Made by a program: the position numbers and the translations under genes. Positions 36,951-49,055 of a stretch of DNA of 64,000 nt are shown piece after piece. Under the pieces are notes generated by a model. It saw nothing but the letters and a program-made list of their open reading frames with translations, made no database searches and was not told the DNA's origin. Each line of letters begins with the position of its first letter. The first letter of the stretch is position 1. Source of the DNA: Russula earlei (lineage: Eukaryota; Basidiomycota; Agaricomycetes; Russulales; Russulaceae); NCBI GenBank assembly GCA_025769875.1, contig JAGFNK010000019.1:217252-281251 (forward strand), read 5' to 3'.

Positions 36951-37015
36951 TCCCTTGTTTTTCCTTTTTGCCATACACCCCCGCTTTGCTTCCTTCAAGC
37001 TTTTTCTCCCTCCAC

Positions 37016-38106
37016 ATGCGTCCGACTCGAGTCCTTCGTTTCTCCAAGCAACTGCTTTCGACCGTGCATCGCGGGACCTGCGTTCGAGCACCGCGCCCTA
37101 GCCCTGCTCACCAAACACATGTCCATGTCGCTCACGCGAGTGGGGGGAAGTCACGACGGAGGCGTCGACCTCATTGGATGGTGGTGGGTCCCCGACGCGA
37201 GCCATATCATCACTTGTGCGTGTCGGCGCACGTTCGTTCAGATCTCCTCCGCTCAAAAGTGGTGGTGACGAACCGTAAGCTTCAGGCATGCGTCACCATC
37301 ACCACCAACCTCCCCCCCCCGCCCCCCTCTTTTCTTTTTTTTTTGCTTTTTCTCTGAACACACACACTCACGCCCTCTGCGTCGTCGTGTTGCTTCCTCC
37401 AGACCCTCTCGGCCTCACCGCAGAGCCCAACGACCGGAACACGGATACGGCGGATCGGCGCAGACTACGCGTCCTCGCGCAATGCAAAGCCGAAAAGAGG
37501 AGGGTCGGACCCGCGTATCTCCGCGAGCTCGAAGGCGTCGTCTACAGACACGCCGCCTCCGTCCCTTCCGCCCCCAGCACGCCCAACGGCTCGCCTCCGA
37601 GCGTCCGCGAGGCCCTCCTCCCCTCGCCGAATCCGCGTCCGAATCTGCATCCGCACTCGCGTCCACACCACACGTCCGCCGCCGCCTCCACCTCTGCAGA
37701 ACCGCCCATAGAGGCAGCCCCGGAGCCCCCACCCGTCGCGCTCCTCGTCTCAGAATCCGCCTTTACGCGCAACTGCCTCCTCGCCGCGTACGCCTCGCCC
37801 CTCCCCTTCCTCCTGGTCCACCTACCCCCGAACGCCAGCCTCACCGCCGGCGACAACGACGACGACGGCAGCAGCAGCAGCAGCCATAACGGTGGTGACA
37901 GCGCGGCCGGTGCCCTCGGCGCCATCTTTGGCAACCCGGCCCTCGTATCCGCGCGGGGCCTGCTCGGCGGTCACCTCGAATTCCGTTGGGAGCGCGGCAG
38001 CGGCGACGACCATCCCGGATTGTGGTGGCGGGGACGACCGCTGCCGAGTTGGACGCCTGACGGTGAGCCCCAGTCCGATGCCGCCGCCGTTCTTGACCGG
38101 CGGTAG
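37016..38106 (+). CDS. Putative mitochondrial-targeted protein, unknown (about 320 aa)
   Basis: Proposed exons 37016-37274 (donor GTAAGC) and 37403-38106 (acceptor CTTCCTCCAG), phases compatible. The N terminus MRPTRVLRFSKQLLSTVHRG is basic and amphipathic, suggesting mitochondrial import. After the intron: PLGLTAEPNDRNTDTADRRR, LRVLAQCKAEKRRVGPAYLR and ELEGVVYRHAASV form a likely conserved helical block. A Pro/Ser/His-rich spacer follows, then ALLVSESAFTRNCLLAAYAS and FLLVHLPPNASL. The end is WWRGRPLPSW and a short tail. I do not recognise a family. Exon 1 is less certain than exon 2. The poly-Asp/Ser tract near residue 250 is low complexity. Confidence 0.42.
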
Positions 38107-38557
38107 TGTGACGCGGAGCTCTTTTTTTTTTTTTTTCGTCGGTCCATCACCGTGTCCGGGTCCCGGAGTTGTTGTTGTCGTTGTTAAGGTTGCTACTGCC
38201 GCGGGCGAGTGCCGGGTCGTGGATTTGAAGTTGTCGAGAGTCGCAAGGGCCGCCTTGCCATCCGGGCGCACTGGGAGATCGCACACTTCTGTGAGCAGGT
38301 AGACGCTGGAAGGGTCCACGTGCGTGTCGAGGATACGAGTCCAGCATTTAAAATTTGCCGATTTTCTCACTGATGTTTGTTTCTACGTGTCTCGGCTTAC
38401 AATAAGTAACCAGGTAATTGATTAACGTTACGCCGGTCATCTACAGGTGGTCTTCATGGAGAAAACAGGATCCTTTAATTGTGCGCCCGAGAGGAACACA
38501 TCACACGTCTTTCTATACTCGCCCGTCTCAATTCTTGACCCTGGCCATGATATGGTT

Positions 38558-40226
38558 TTATGCAGCCACGCCCACGTTCACCGTGCCACTAGCTTGGTCC
38601 AAATTCATCGGCAATTCGTCGTACCGGGTGACCCGGAGGTACTGCGAGGGTGGTACGTCCCTTTCCTGCAAGGCGTGTGGTACCCCTCCATGCAACACCC
38701 CGACGCGCATCATGGAGAGCAGCTGTGGGTGCCAAGTCAGCACGCCGTCCCAGAACATCGGGCCACCCAAGCTCGGCGTCGACTTACATTATGTGCAGCG
38801 TTGGAGTGATCATAAACCCCGCCAAAGAACGCGGTCGAAGCGTCTTTGCCGATTTGCTTCCCCAACAGATGACGGCCACCAGGATGCTCATCGAGGAATC
38901 CTCCCACGTCATGGATGAAACCAGATACAAGGACCAGAGGTCGGGTCTGCGACTGCTCCTGGACTTCATCATGCGGTGGTGTGAGTGCCAATTGCTCATT
39001 TGGACAAAGTTGGGGGCAAAAGCTCACAGCTCTCGTATGATATGATCGGTAGGTCAACGTGCTCCTTGGGCCAGACCAGACCGTCCTGGGTCTTACGAAG
39101 ACGCTTGAGTTCCATCGTGAGCTGGCCCTTGGTGACTTCATTGTCCGGGAACACCTGTCAACGCTGCCGTTTCAGTGCCTCGACTTTCCCATGTCCCACA
39201 TGGAGCTATACCGACCTTCAGATGGGACGCCAGACCGATTTTGGCACAAAACGCGATGAACCATTTCGTAGGGTCGTACTGATACCACCGGATCGCATTA
39301 CGGTAGTCTGTCGGGAACTGGTGATGAAAGTTATGATATCCTTCCCCGAAGGTCACGAGCGCGGTGATCAGATGGTCCCTCGGCGAATGCCTATCGTCGA
39401 AGGGCGTCTCTCCAAGCCAATGAGCGAGCGAGTTGAGCGCGAATATGCTATGGTGCACCATGCACATCCGCAGCGCCCCCGCATAGATGTACCCTCCCCG
39501 CCAATCGCCCCAGAAATAGCCGGGAATCGAAGTCGGGACGGCGAAGCCCATGACGAGGATGAGTGGCACATACCACCGCTGCTGCCAGCGCACGATCGCG
39601 CTCTTGCTGAGGTCGCTCACGTCCGCCACGCCGGGTCTGCGCCGGGGCTTGACGAGCATCCAGCCGACATGGCACCACCAAAACCCGCGATTGGCATCAT
39701 ATGGGTCCAGATCGGTGTCGATATAGCGGTGATGTGCTCGGTGACCGCGAGCCCACCATCTGATGGATCCCTGCGCGGCTCCAGCACCTGCCAAAGCGAG
39801 AAGTATCTGCAGCGGTGTCGAAGCATTGTAGGATCTATGTGACCAAAGGCGGTGATATCCCGCGGTGATCCCTGGAGAGCGTAAGCGGCAATCAGGCTGG
39901 ATGGATCAGAACGAGCGCCGTGAAGCCGCAGGACACGAACCGAGCCCGGTGAAAAAATAATAGAAGACGGCGAACGTCGCGGTTTCCCAGCGGAGCTTGG
40001 TGGTAAACGCTCCGTAGATAGAGATGGAAGCGCTCAAGGTGAGGATGGCGACGCTGAGGTAGTTGAGCTCCCTCCACCAATTTCTCCAGGTGATCGGAGG
40101 GCGTGATTTCGAGTTGATCAGCGCGTACTCGACATAGTTATCGGGTAGGTGCATGTCATCTGGTTCGGCGTCATCAACCGCCCCGGGCTTGTTTTTGAGG
40201 TCAATTTCGGAGGCAGGACTCGACAT
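38558..40226 (-). CDS. Acyl-CoA delta-9 desaturase with C-terminal cytochrome b5 domain, copy A (frameshifted)
   Basis: ER membrane di-iron enzyme (Ole1 type) that introduces the first double bond into saturated acyl-CoA. Exons, right to left: 40226-39941, 39871-39216, 39154-39028, 38963-38789, 38722-38558. His boxes are intact: HRLWSH, HRAHH and HNFHH. Four membrane helices are implied. The b5 domain has FIHDVGGFLDEHPGGRHLLG, with heme ligand His in HPGG. Exon 4 is 175 nt where the paralog has 176. Its GGCGGGTTTAT lacks one G (at 38818-38820), so the frame is lost before the second heme-ligand region and the last exon. With the base restored the tail reads LLSMMRVGVLHGGVPHALQ. Exons 2, 3 and 5 equal those of copy B in length (656, 127, 165). 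Either a sequencing slip or a real b5 truncation. Confidence 0.9.
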
Positions 40227-43200
40227 GACCGGTAAGATGAGGACGCAATGCGACCGGGATGTCGTGGGCGCCGAGAAAGCAGGTGGTCCTGTCCTTTCTC
40301 TTAAATGCGCATAGACGTTGGGGCAGAAAGGCGAGAAAGCCACTATCCCCCGTACCCCAAGACGCACGACAGGGGTTCGCGGCAAGAATAAACCTCCAAA
40401 CGGGTACCGTAAGTTTGGAGGAGCTTCTGCCACGGCAGACGGTCGCAAAGATGTCGCGAGTTCAAGCATATGGCCAATGGGATGACTCATTGCCGAGCGG
40501 CGGGTGGCGAATCGCACACGGATTTCGCACAAAAGCGGCTAGGGAATCCTATCTCTGTCAACCAGAATCTACGGCATACGAGCAGCGCTATATCGGCCAT
40601 CGACGGCGATTGGTAGAATGGAATCAGGACGAGAGGCCTCGGCGTTGTGCCGATCGGCGCCGACTGCACGACGGTGCGGCACGGAAAGTCAGCTAGCTAC
40701 ACGGCTCTCCCATGACCGAGATTCAACCAGGAGGCACGATGCGTATCGTCAAGGCGGAGAGGCGACACGGTGGCCGAGCATCCTAAGAACGCGAGGTGAA
40801 AAGCAACGCGACGCAACGCACGGAAGCAGGAAGTCACAGAGGGAGCATAGGTCGTAATCACGGAAAGGTCGTCGACGGAGCCCAGAAGGAGAAAGGAGCG
40901 GTTGACGTCGTAGACTGGTTGAGTCGAGGTGTTGACGTCTTAGTTGACGATGCGTTGGTCGGCGATGTCTTTTCCACTTACCACAACACCCCTGGCGTCT
41001 CCACTCTTGAATCACATGGAAAGGTCTGCGTAACGTGGGATTTCCGACTGGCCATTGTAAGACGAGGGTATAACCTCAACTGACATCCTTCGGCATACGC
41101 GAGCCTATCGGGGCGAGTTTGGACGGTGATTGCTGTAACCATTGTACTTCTGTCCAATACCCATCTGGAACTCAGGTAAGACTTGTACGTACTGAGAACA
41201 CTGGAAAGCAAAAACTCACTCTTGATGGGTGGGTGTCTTGAATCGTGAGAGAATCAGTATGTAACGAAAGTCCACATGCTCAATCACAATCATTCTAAAC
41301 AAACATGATGAGCGTCGAAACGAAGACATGGGATCAGCTGAAGAGCACACATCAGTTAAGCTCCTGATATGATTGATAGGAAGACGAGTCATGAAATCAC
41401 AACACTGGCGAATCCCTGCCCACAAGAAACTGCTCGGTGCTGGCTGTCGCTTGGGCGCTCTCGGAATCCCATCCGGTCCAATCGAATCCCCCCCTCTTCC
41501 GATGGGTGTCACGGTCTCGACATTAGCGTCGGGCGATCCGCAAATCGAATCAACAGTACGACAGGACCGGGCATCAAAAATGCAAATGGAAGGAGGACCC
41601 TACTGTAGTTGTAGATGCTCACGCTCACGGATACGGAGAATGCCAGTCACTCTGATAGTCATGAAACCACATCCCCATGGCAGTGGCAGTGGCAAATGAA
41701 CCAGTGATCATCAGCGTCCTTCCTAGAAGCCACCACCACAGAAGATAAGCAACGATAGAGCGCAATCACTCACATCATCTAATCTGTCCGGACAAATGTA
41801 AATATGCCAGCGGCGGTTGCTTTTGATTGAATTTTTTTTTTTTGCTTCATTTCTCTCTCTCTTTTATTTTATTTTTTTCTTGGACTTGACACGCGGTGTG
41901 ACGAACAAGCGCCAACGATTTGATTGCATGCGTGCAAAAGCAAATTGAATCTCAGGGGGGCGTTCGGTAAACTAACCGTGCCCGTAACAGATTTCTCCTG
42001 CCTTGACCTCGATTTGACCGCCGCCATGTTCGGATCTACCAAGGGGCAGGGATGTTGCCACCATCCTGAGGGACGAACGCGGGACCCCGTTTAGAACAGA
42101 AACAAGCTCCGCCCACTCAAGGCTCACTGACGGGCGGCGGCGAGGGGGCGTACTAAGGGGAGCTAGCGCGGGAAGCTTGTTCTACAGCAGCGCGACCGCA
42201 GCAGTGGAGAGCTGTGCTTTGTTCTGGGGCCCCCCGATCTTGAACTGCCAATCGCCGTTGCGGCCATCGTCGCGGTGGCGCCTCTTGACGGGCCCAACGT
42301 GGGTCAAGGACGCGGTGCGTGTGAGAGTGAGCCAACCGACCAACAACCTGGAAGCCGGAGACGTGGACGGGGACGGCCGAGCAATTTCCATTTGCAGTAA
42401 CTACCAGCCGAGCGAAAAAAAAAAAAAAAAAAAACATTGCTTTGTAACCTGGCATGTTGGTTGTGCTCTTCACAGGGGGCCAAACTTGTTTGCAAGCAAA
42501 CAACAACGATTTAGAATGGGATCCCACCGCGGGTGTCGACTCCGTGGAGCCAGGGTTACTTTTTCGTTTCATACATGACGAACACCCAGAACCCAGAACT
42601 CTCTCTTCGAGCCTAGCCTGCCTGGGAGAGAGCCGTGAGAGAACCAGAACGATGAGAAATCAGGTTTCGCCGCGGATGGCTCTCTCCCCTCCCCGTGGAT
42701 CGGGTCGGTGTCCCGAGTACTCAGGTAAACATCCCGACAGAAGTGCAGCGCAGTATGTTATCGAGAAAGAAAGAATGACGGGTCTCGACAACAATAGCGT
42801 TACCCTGTTTTTTTCCCCTATCACCGCATTCCCCTTTAGGTTGATTTGATGCTTCTCCCGATCCTATAAAACTCATAGATTTACCCGTGATTCTTTCGTG
42901 CTATCGGACCTCTTGTACAACTCCTAACAATATGGTCCTACGAAAGCAATCAGCGATGCTAAGGCACGATACTTTGACGGGACGGTGATCTGCCTCGCTT
43001 CCATAGTAGCACAGAAAGTCGGCGTTGTTCATACGAATCGACCTTACTCAACTGTTTCAAGGTAAAACTCCTTAGATTTCCAAGAAGTATACTTTCGTAC
43101 AATTGTACATGTGAGAAGCGACGTTCAGATCCGTGAATAACGAGCGCCTTATGTTATTCTTTCCATCAAGGATGTGATTCTGCGTCCCGCGTATTCTAGT

Positions 43201-43310
43201 TTGAAGGGGGAAATCCGCGGTAGTATCCCCTTTGACAATATAGCTATGATCAAAACTATCGTCTCGACGTGGTCATTCTTCATTACCTGCCCTCATTTCA
43301 CTCTTCCACC
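40227..43310. other. 3.1 kb between the two desaturase genes, no gene assigned
   Basis: Should contain the promoter of copy A and the 3' UTR of copy B. Open stretches at about 40796-41083 and 42177-42578 (+) lack motifs. There are T-rich runs (41830-41880) and an A16 run near 42416-42434. No third desaturase fragment was seen by eye. Confidence 0.4.
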
Positions 43311-44934
43311 TCAGCCAAGCATGCCCTCACCATCTGACATCGCAGCAGAACTGTATGGGCTTGACAACTCGTTGTGTCTCGCAACACGCAAGCGTTGTGA
43401 AGGAGGGACAGCCTTGTCCTCAAGGCCATGCGGCGCACCACCGTGAAGAATACCCACCCGCATCATGGACAATAGCTGAGTGCGAGACCATCAGGCAAAA
43501 TACAATACCAAAACTTTACGAAGGCGTACGTTGTGAGCAGCATTCGAGTGATCGTAAACGCCACCGAAGAATGCAGTTGAGGCATCCTTACCAATATTCT
43601 TCACCAGGAGATGACGACCGCCGGGATGTTCCTCGATGAAAGTGGAAACGTCATGGATATAGCCTGCAATGAGTATCAATGGCCGCTTCTGTGATTGCTC
43701 CTGGACTGGAGGACATCCATCAGATCAAGTCCACTGTCGGACTTGGATTCGGGCTTACAGCTTTGCCACGAGATGACGGGAAGGTTAGTAATTTCCTGAG
43801 GCCAGATCAGTCCTTCCTGTGTCTCATGCAGTCGTTTAAGCTGCATCGTGAGTTGCCCTTTCTTCACTTCATTGTCAGGGAAGACCTGGAGAGAATATGG
43901 GCCTGATATACCGGAGCTCAGGGACAAAATGTTCTCACCTTCAAATGAGATGCAAGGCCAAACCAACTACATATGGAGATAAACCATTTTGTAGGGTCGT
44001 ACTGGTACCACCGAATGGCATTTCTGAAATCCGAAGGGAATTGGTGGTGGAAATTGTGGTAGCCTTCGCCAAGCGTGACCACCGCAGTGACGACATGATC
44101 ACGAGGAGTATGTCTGTCGTCGAATGGGGCGTCTCCAAGCCAGTGTGCTAAGGAATTGACACAGAATGTCGAATGGTGGACAAAGAGAAGACGGGCAGCG
44201 CCAGCATACACGTATCCGCCACGCCAATCGCCCCAAAGTAAACCCGGGATAAAAGTGGGGACGCCAACGCCCATGAGGAGGATGAGCCAGACATACCAAC
44301 GGTGCTGCCACCGGACGACTTCATTCTTGCTGAGGTCGGACACATCCGCGACGCCAGGTTTGCGCCGGGGCTTCACGATCATCCAGCCGATGTGGGACCA
44401 CAGGAGGCCGCGATGGGCATTGTATGGATCAAGCTCGGTATCCGTGTATCGGTGGTGTGCACGGTGTCCACGAGACCACCACTTGATAGATCCCTCCATA
44501 GCACCAGCGCCTGCGGCAGCAAGGAAGTACTGAAGAGGCCTAGAAGCATTGTATGAGCGATGCGCCCACAAACGGTGGTAGCCTGCAGTGATGCCTATGG
44601 GAAAATAAGCGAGCATCAGAAAGGATAGATCCGGATACTGACCGAAACCGGTAACGAAATAGTAGAATATCGCAAAAACAGCAGTCTTCCAACAAAGTTT
44701 GGTGGTAAATGCTCCATAAAGAGCAATGCAGGGCGTGAGTACAAGAATGGCAAGCGACAGGTAATTGAGTTCCGTCCACCAGTTATTCCAACCGATGGGT
44801 GGCAGTGGCTTAGTATTTTTGAGCGTGTAATCTACATAATTGTCAGGAATGTTGAAATCAGCTGGAAGCTCGGCTTCTCGGAGGGCGTTGCCAAGCTTTG
44901 GCGTGCCCACGAAGGACAGAGAGCGAGAGGACAT
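43311..44934 (-). CDS. OLE1: Acyl-CoA delta-9 desaturase with C-terminal cytochrome b5 domain, copy B (471 aa)
   Basis: Intact paralog of copy A and probable functional stearoyl-CoA desaturase. Exons, right to left: 44934-44643, 44594-43939, 43885-43759, 43705-43530, 43475-43311. His boxes HRLWAH, HRAHH and HNFHH are complete. Helical segments NWWTELNYLSLAILVLTPCI and WYVWLILLMGVGVPTFIPGL are visible. The b5 domain IHDVSTFIEEHPGGRHLLVK and VYDHSNAAHN is complete, with both heme-ligand regions. The start MSSRSLSFVG was chosen over an upstream in-frame ATG (45000) because copy A begins similarly (MSSPASEID). The first intron (44595-44642) is 48 nt and contains no stop. If retained it adds 16 residues before ITAGYHRLWAH, whereas the family motif is continuous (G.GITAGYHRLW), so splicing is expected. 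Confidence 0.95.
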
Positions 44935-47141
44935 GATGGATGAACAGAACGGGGACGAAAGAAAAGGGAGAGTGCACCGCCAGTCAAGTAAGACGTCCAA
45001 TGTGGCTTATGTACGTCTCGAGGCGCATTTGTTGGGGCAGTCGGACACCCACTCGCCGGCCACGTGGCTTGCTCGTTCACTATTTTACTGCGCTCGCGCG
45101 ACACCGACACACACTGTTGCTGGTTTTTTTCTTTGCTCTCGCGACGGCTCAGGGGTTCAAGCTTGTCATGGAAGTCACTCGCCGTCATGTTGAGCTATCC
45201 GGAGCGCTCCAGTTTACTTACAAGTTTCCCCTTCTGGCGGTTGGGGCAAATCAGATCACGTGGGCGTGTTCCGTTGGGGTTTAATGACGTGCTGCCGAAA
45301 CAATGGGAGTAGCCCGCTAGTGCATATGGTGAACATGACCTGACAAATTTTGTGTTTCGAGGTGGGTGGCTCCAGTGGGCAAGCACATGTCACAGTAGGC
45401 ATAAGGTGTATTAGAGACTGCACATGGGTGTGACTGGTTTTGATAAGCCGAAATGCATGTCCTTATTTTGTCGGCGGATCTGCACGCTACGTGTAGCCTG
45501 TTAACAGTAAGATTACTTTGCTCTGAAGGACTTCAACGGATTGGGAAGATCGGAACGCGCTGCTTTAGAACTGCCTCACAACACCTTCCTAGGGACTAGG
45601 GACATAAAGTACGAGGGTGTCGCTTATGGTAATCTTAGAGAACTTAGCAATTGGGAAGGAACTTACAGAAGACATTCGTCGGAATCGGAAGAGAGAGCAC
45701 GGACGGTACACACCGCGCGCGGCTCAGGCTTGCTAGCACGTGTTTCGCTCCATGAGTATATCCGACCAGCCCGCACCAGGCAATTTTCCGGATGTCTTAG
45801 CTCCACTTGGCTGACCAACAAGGCATAGGCAGGGGCAAATGACAAATATCTTAATAAACGGTAGTAATCCACACTCACACTCACCACGGAGCCGGCGATG
45901 TTACCTCCGTATTGAAACAGGGTTATTTCCAAATCAGATCTGTGCCTCCCGTCTACACAACCAAACTCACGAGAAAGAAAAAAAAAGCCAGGGCGCGTAA
46001 CAGTTGTGTGGCGAGGGTGATGCGAACAGTATTGTCCTTCGCAGTCAGTCAGTCCTCGGGTAGGAGATGGGAGATGGGTTGCCAGCCAGCCATCCGATGC
46101 GGGGGAAGAGGGGTGGGGACACGGGGTGCAATCGAAAACGAAAAATAAAAAGTAGAGAAAAAAAAAAAAACTCCAATGATCGAAACTCGGATCTGAAAAT
46201 GGCTCGTCCTTGCTCGGGAAGGAGGAAGGGCTTCTCGATAAAAATATTTGTGAGCGGGGACACAGGAACGGGCTGCTCCAGTGCCATCGGGCAGCTTACG
46301 GTCCAGAGTCGTTTTGACGCCCCCTTGGGTTTGGGGTTATGAATGTCATGTCCCGCGAAGACGGCGCACCGTTCCACTGGTGACAGGCCGCTGTGAGGCG
46401 GTGTCTGGTGAGACCCAAGCAGATGCGCCGAGTTCGCCCAAGCGTTCGGATTGCCCCGTAAGCCGACAAGAACGGGCGCACGAGCCAGTGTATCAACCTG
46501 AGTCGTCCAAATCTTTTATATTCTTGACAGGGACTTGCCCACGGCCATCACGAGGTTGTCAACCTGTCCCAAATTGTGGACATTGGCACCCGCTCACTGG
46601 CACTTCGAAGAAGTGGGCGTCGGTGTCGATGATCGATGGGCGGATGCGGGCGATCTGCGCTGCGATGGTGTTGGAAGGTCCGGCCGTGTGGTGGTGCTTC
46701 GACTGGGGCCATTTGATAGGAGTTGCACCGCCCGTTGAGCTCGGTGATGTGGGTCGTGAGGGCGGTTCACCTGTTTGCGAATGAGAGACAAGGAGGGAAC
46801 TGCCAGTGATCCGGAACGTAAAGTTATGTATGTGACACGAATATGTGTGCAGACGGCTGAATGCCAGGGTTCCTCGCATATCGGACGCTGACTTGGCGTT
46901 GGTCGAAGCGCCACGCCACCGTACACATCAGTCGGTCGTCTGATAACCAGTTCGCCTATTCGATTCGTGCCATGCCCAAACGTCGATCACGCAGCTTGCA
47001 GATGTGATCTCAGCTCAGCAAAAAGGTACCTTTCCATGGAAGGAACGTCGGAAGGTCCACATGCACTTCAGCCGTCCCTCCCCCTGCGTCTCCCCGTGCT
47101 AGTCGGTCCACAGTCGATTCTTCCCCACATATGAGCGTACG
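44935..47141. other. 2.2 kb intergenic, one exon-like piece of uncertain status
   Basis: Promoter of copy B at the left. On the minus strand about 46790-46600, a run includes SNTIAAQIARIRPSIIDTDA then HFFEVP, and a little further NLVMAVGKSLSRI before a stop. These look exon-like but would need a 34-nt intron, too short to accept. The rest shows no coding evidence. Confidence 0.35.
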
Positions 47142-47150
47142 TATATATAA
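47142..47150 (+). promoter_or_regulatory. TATA-like element upstream of the F-box-like gene
   Basis: TATATATAA lies 56 bases before the proposed ATG (47206), followed by a pyrimidine-rich leader. Position fits a core promoter; no other element is claimed. Confidence 0.5.
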
Positions 47151-47205
47151 AACTCTTCACAGTCCGCCGGGCTTTCGCCCCTCCTGACCGCCCCTCCCTC
47201 AAATC

Positions 47206-48721
47206 ATGGTCCTTCCGTCCACGTCCTCCGCGTCCCACTCGTGCTGGTTCACCCTCCCGGTCGAGATACAGCTGACGATCACCCAGCTCCTCGACATCAA
47301 CACGCTTCTCTCGCTCTGTCTTGTGTCTCGGTACAACCACACCCTCTGCTTGCCGGCCATCTATAACGTGCGTTGGCTTCCTGAGATAGATCCCTCGTAC
47401 TGAGATTATCATCATTTTCCCCTCCAGTCGGTCACCATATCAACATTTTCCCGGCTCCAGCATTTTTTGGATCACGTGCCAGTTGACCATGCGTCCCACA
47501 TTCGCGCACTCGACATCAGCACCGACGCCGCCAGCAGCTCAAACGCCATCTCTCAGACGGCCTGCTCTGATGCCCTCAGCAGGATACTCTCCCTCGCCCC
47601 TCGCCTTCGATCCCTTTCTCTCCGTCTCTCAACCGACCTCTCTCCCCTAGCGATACCCTCTTTCTCCGCACTCGAGCACCTCACGGATCTCGCGGTGGAG
47701 CCTTGCCGAAATGTGATCCAGACCAAGCTGTGAGTCCGCCTCATCCGTCATCATGCCCCCCCCCATAGTTGAGCGATAGCCTCGGATCAGGAGCGAGCAC
47801 ACCGTCGTGGCCATCGCCCGAGCCCTGCCAAACCTAAAATCCCTCTCCATTACCCGCATCGCCCGCGCCACGCCCTCGTGGCCCCTCGACGCATGGCGCG
47901 ACGGCTCAACCCGCCGTCCGCCCCCTACGTCCGTAGCCGATGGATATCCCGGTGGTCCCCATTCGAGCCCCGCAACGCTGCCGAGCCTCTTCTCCATCCC
48001 GACCCTGCGCCATCTCGCCATCCACAACACCTCCCTCGGAGATCCCCTCTTCGCTTCTCCCGATCTCCCCGTCTCTTGTCAGCTCGAGTCGATCGAGATT
48101 GGTGCCTTCGAGAGCGCGTCCCCGTCGGAGAACGCGAGGTGGTGCTCCCACGTCCTCCAGCGTGTCGGGTCCCACCTGCGCAGCGTCGAGCTCAGTTCCG
48201 GCGTCGCATGCACCGCCGAACGCCTATCGCTTCCCGCCCTCGAGCGCGCGCGCCTCACCCCGTTATTTTCGCCCTCCCACCTCCCATCCACGCTGCGCGT
48301 CTTGGCGGCCGCCGGCGGGTCTTTACGTCATATTCACGTAGAGTGCCTCACGGTGGATCTCGAAGACGTGTGCGAGGAGCTTTCCGAGTGCGTCGAACAC
48401 GTCAACGGCGGCCCTTACAACCTCAGATTACGCGTTTTCCCGGCACTAGAAGGTGACGTCTTGGCTGTGCCTCCGGTCACTTCGGACTGCGTGCCAGTCA
48501 CCTCATTGGACAAAAACGCCCAAGACGCCCTCTCTCGTTTGGAGGACGCCTTCAGCTCCGCTGGTACCCCTATCTCCATCGTGGGCAGCAATGCGCCCCA
48601 ACAGGCGGATGAGGAGCAGGATTGGGACGATCTGACCGTGGTCGACGAGAGTGCCGTCAGTATGGAAATGAAGGGTGCAGTTATTGGAGAAGATCCATGG
48701 ACACAGGCAGGGGTTTGGTGA
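47206..48721 (+). CDS. F-box-like protein with leucine-rich C-terminal part (464 aa)
   Basis: Exons 47206-47367, 47428-47729, 47791-48721; phases close. Residues about 14-50 (LPVEIQLTITQLLDINTLLS, LCLVSRYNHTL) follow the F-box pattern (LPxEI...IxxxLD...LLxLxLVSR), which binds Skp1 in SCF ubiquitin ligases. The rest has irregular leucine-rich units: RILSLAPRLRSLSLRLS, ARALPNLKSLSITRIAR and LFSIPTLRHLAIHNTSL, typical of the expanded agaricomycete F-box/LRR set. The last 60 residues are acidic and disordered (EEQDWDDLTVVDES). Substrate unknown. The start is supported by the TATA-like element 56 bases upstream. A missing first turn of the F-box keeps confidence moderate. Confidence 0.72.
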
Positions 48722-49055
48722 TTCCTCAGTTGTGCGTGCATTTGCCGGTCCATGGAAGCCATGGTTCCATCGCTGGCCAACCCATTACCACATTTTTTTA
48801 TGGTATTATTTTCATATGTTGTAAAATCAAAAATTTTATACCCTCGTGCACTATCACAAAAATTTCAAACTTGTGTGGTTCAGCGACCTAGGTACCATGT
48901 GGATGAAAGTTGCCTCCTTTGGGGTCTCACCCCTCCGAAAAGGAGTTGAGATGGAGGGTGGCAGTTATCTAGATAGCACCATCGCCATGACACATCTTTG
49001 ACACGGTCTACGGGGGACAACTCAACTCCCAATGCAAACCTCGACGTTGACAGGT

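Noticed and set aside
37288..37402. Start of the putative mitochondrial gene at the MRHHHHQPPPP frame
   Set aside because: The stretch 37275-37402 has strong intron signals (GTAAGC donor, T/C-rich tract, CTTCCTCCAG acceptor) and low-complexity text, so it is better read as an intron.
46567..46930. Minus-strand gene with exon-like HFFEVP and NLVMAVGKSL segments
   Set aside because: Needs a 34-nt intron and no family could be named; left as an unassigned stretch.
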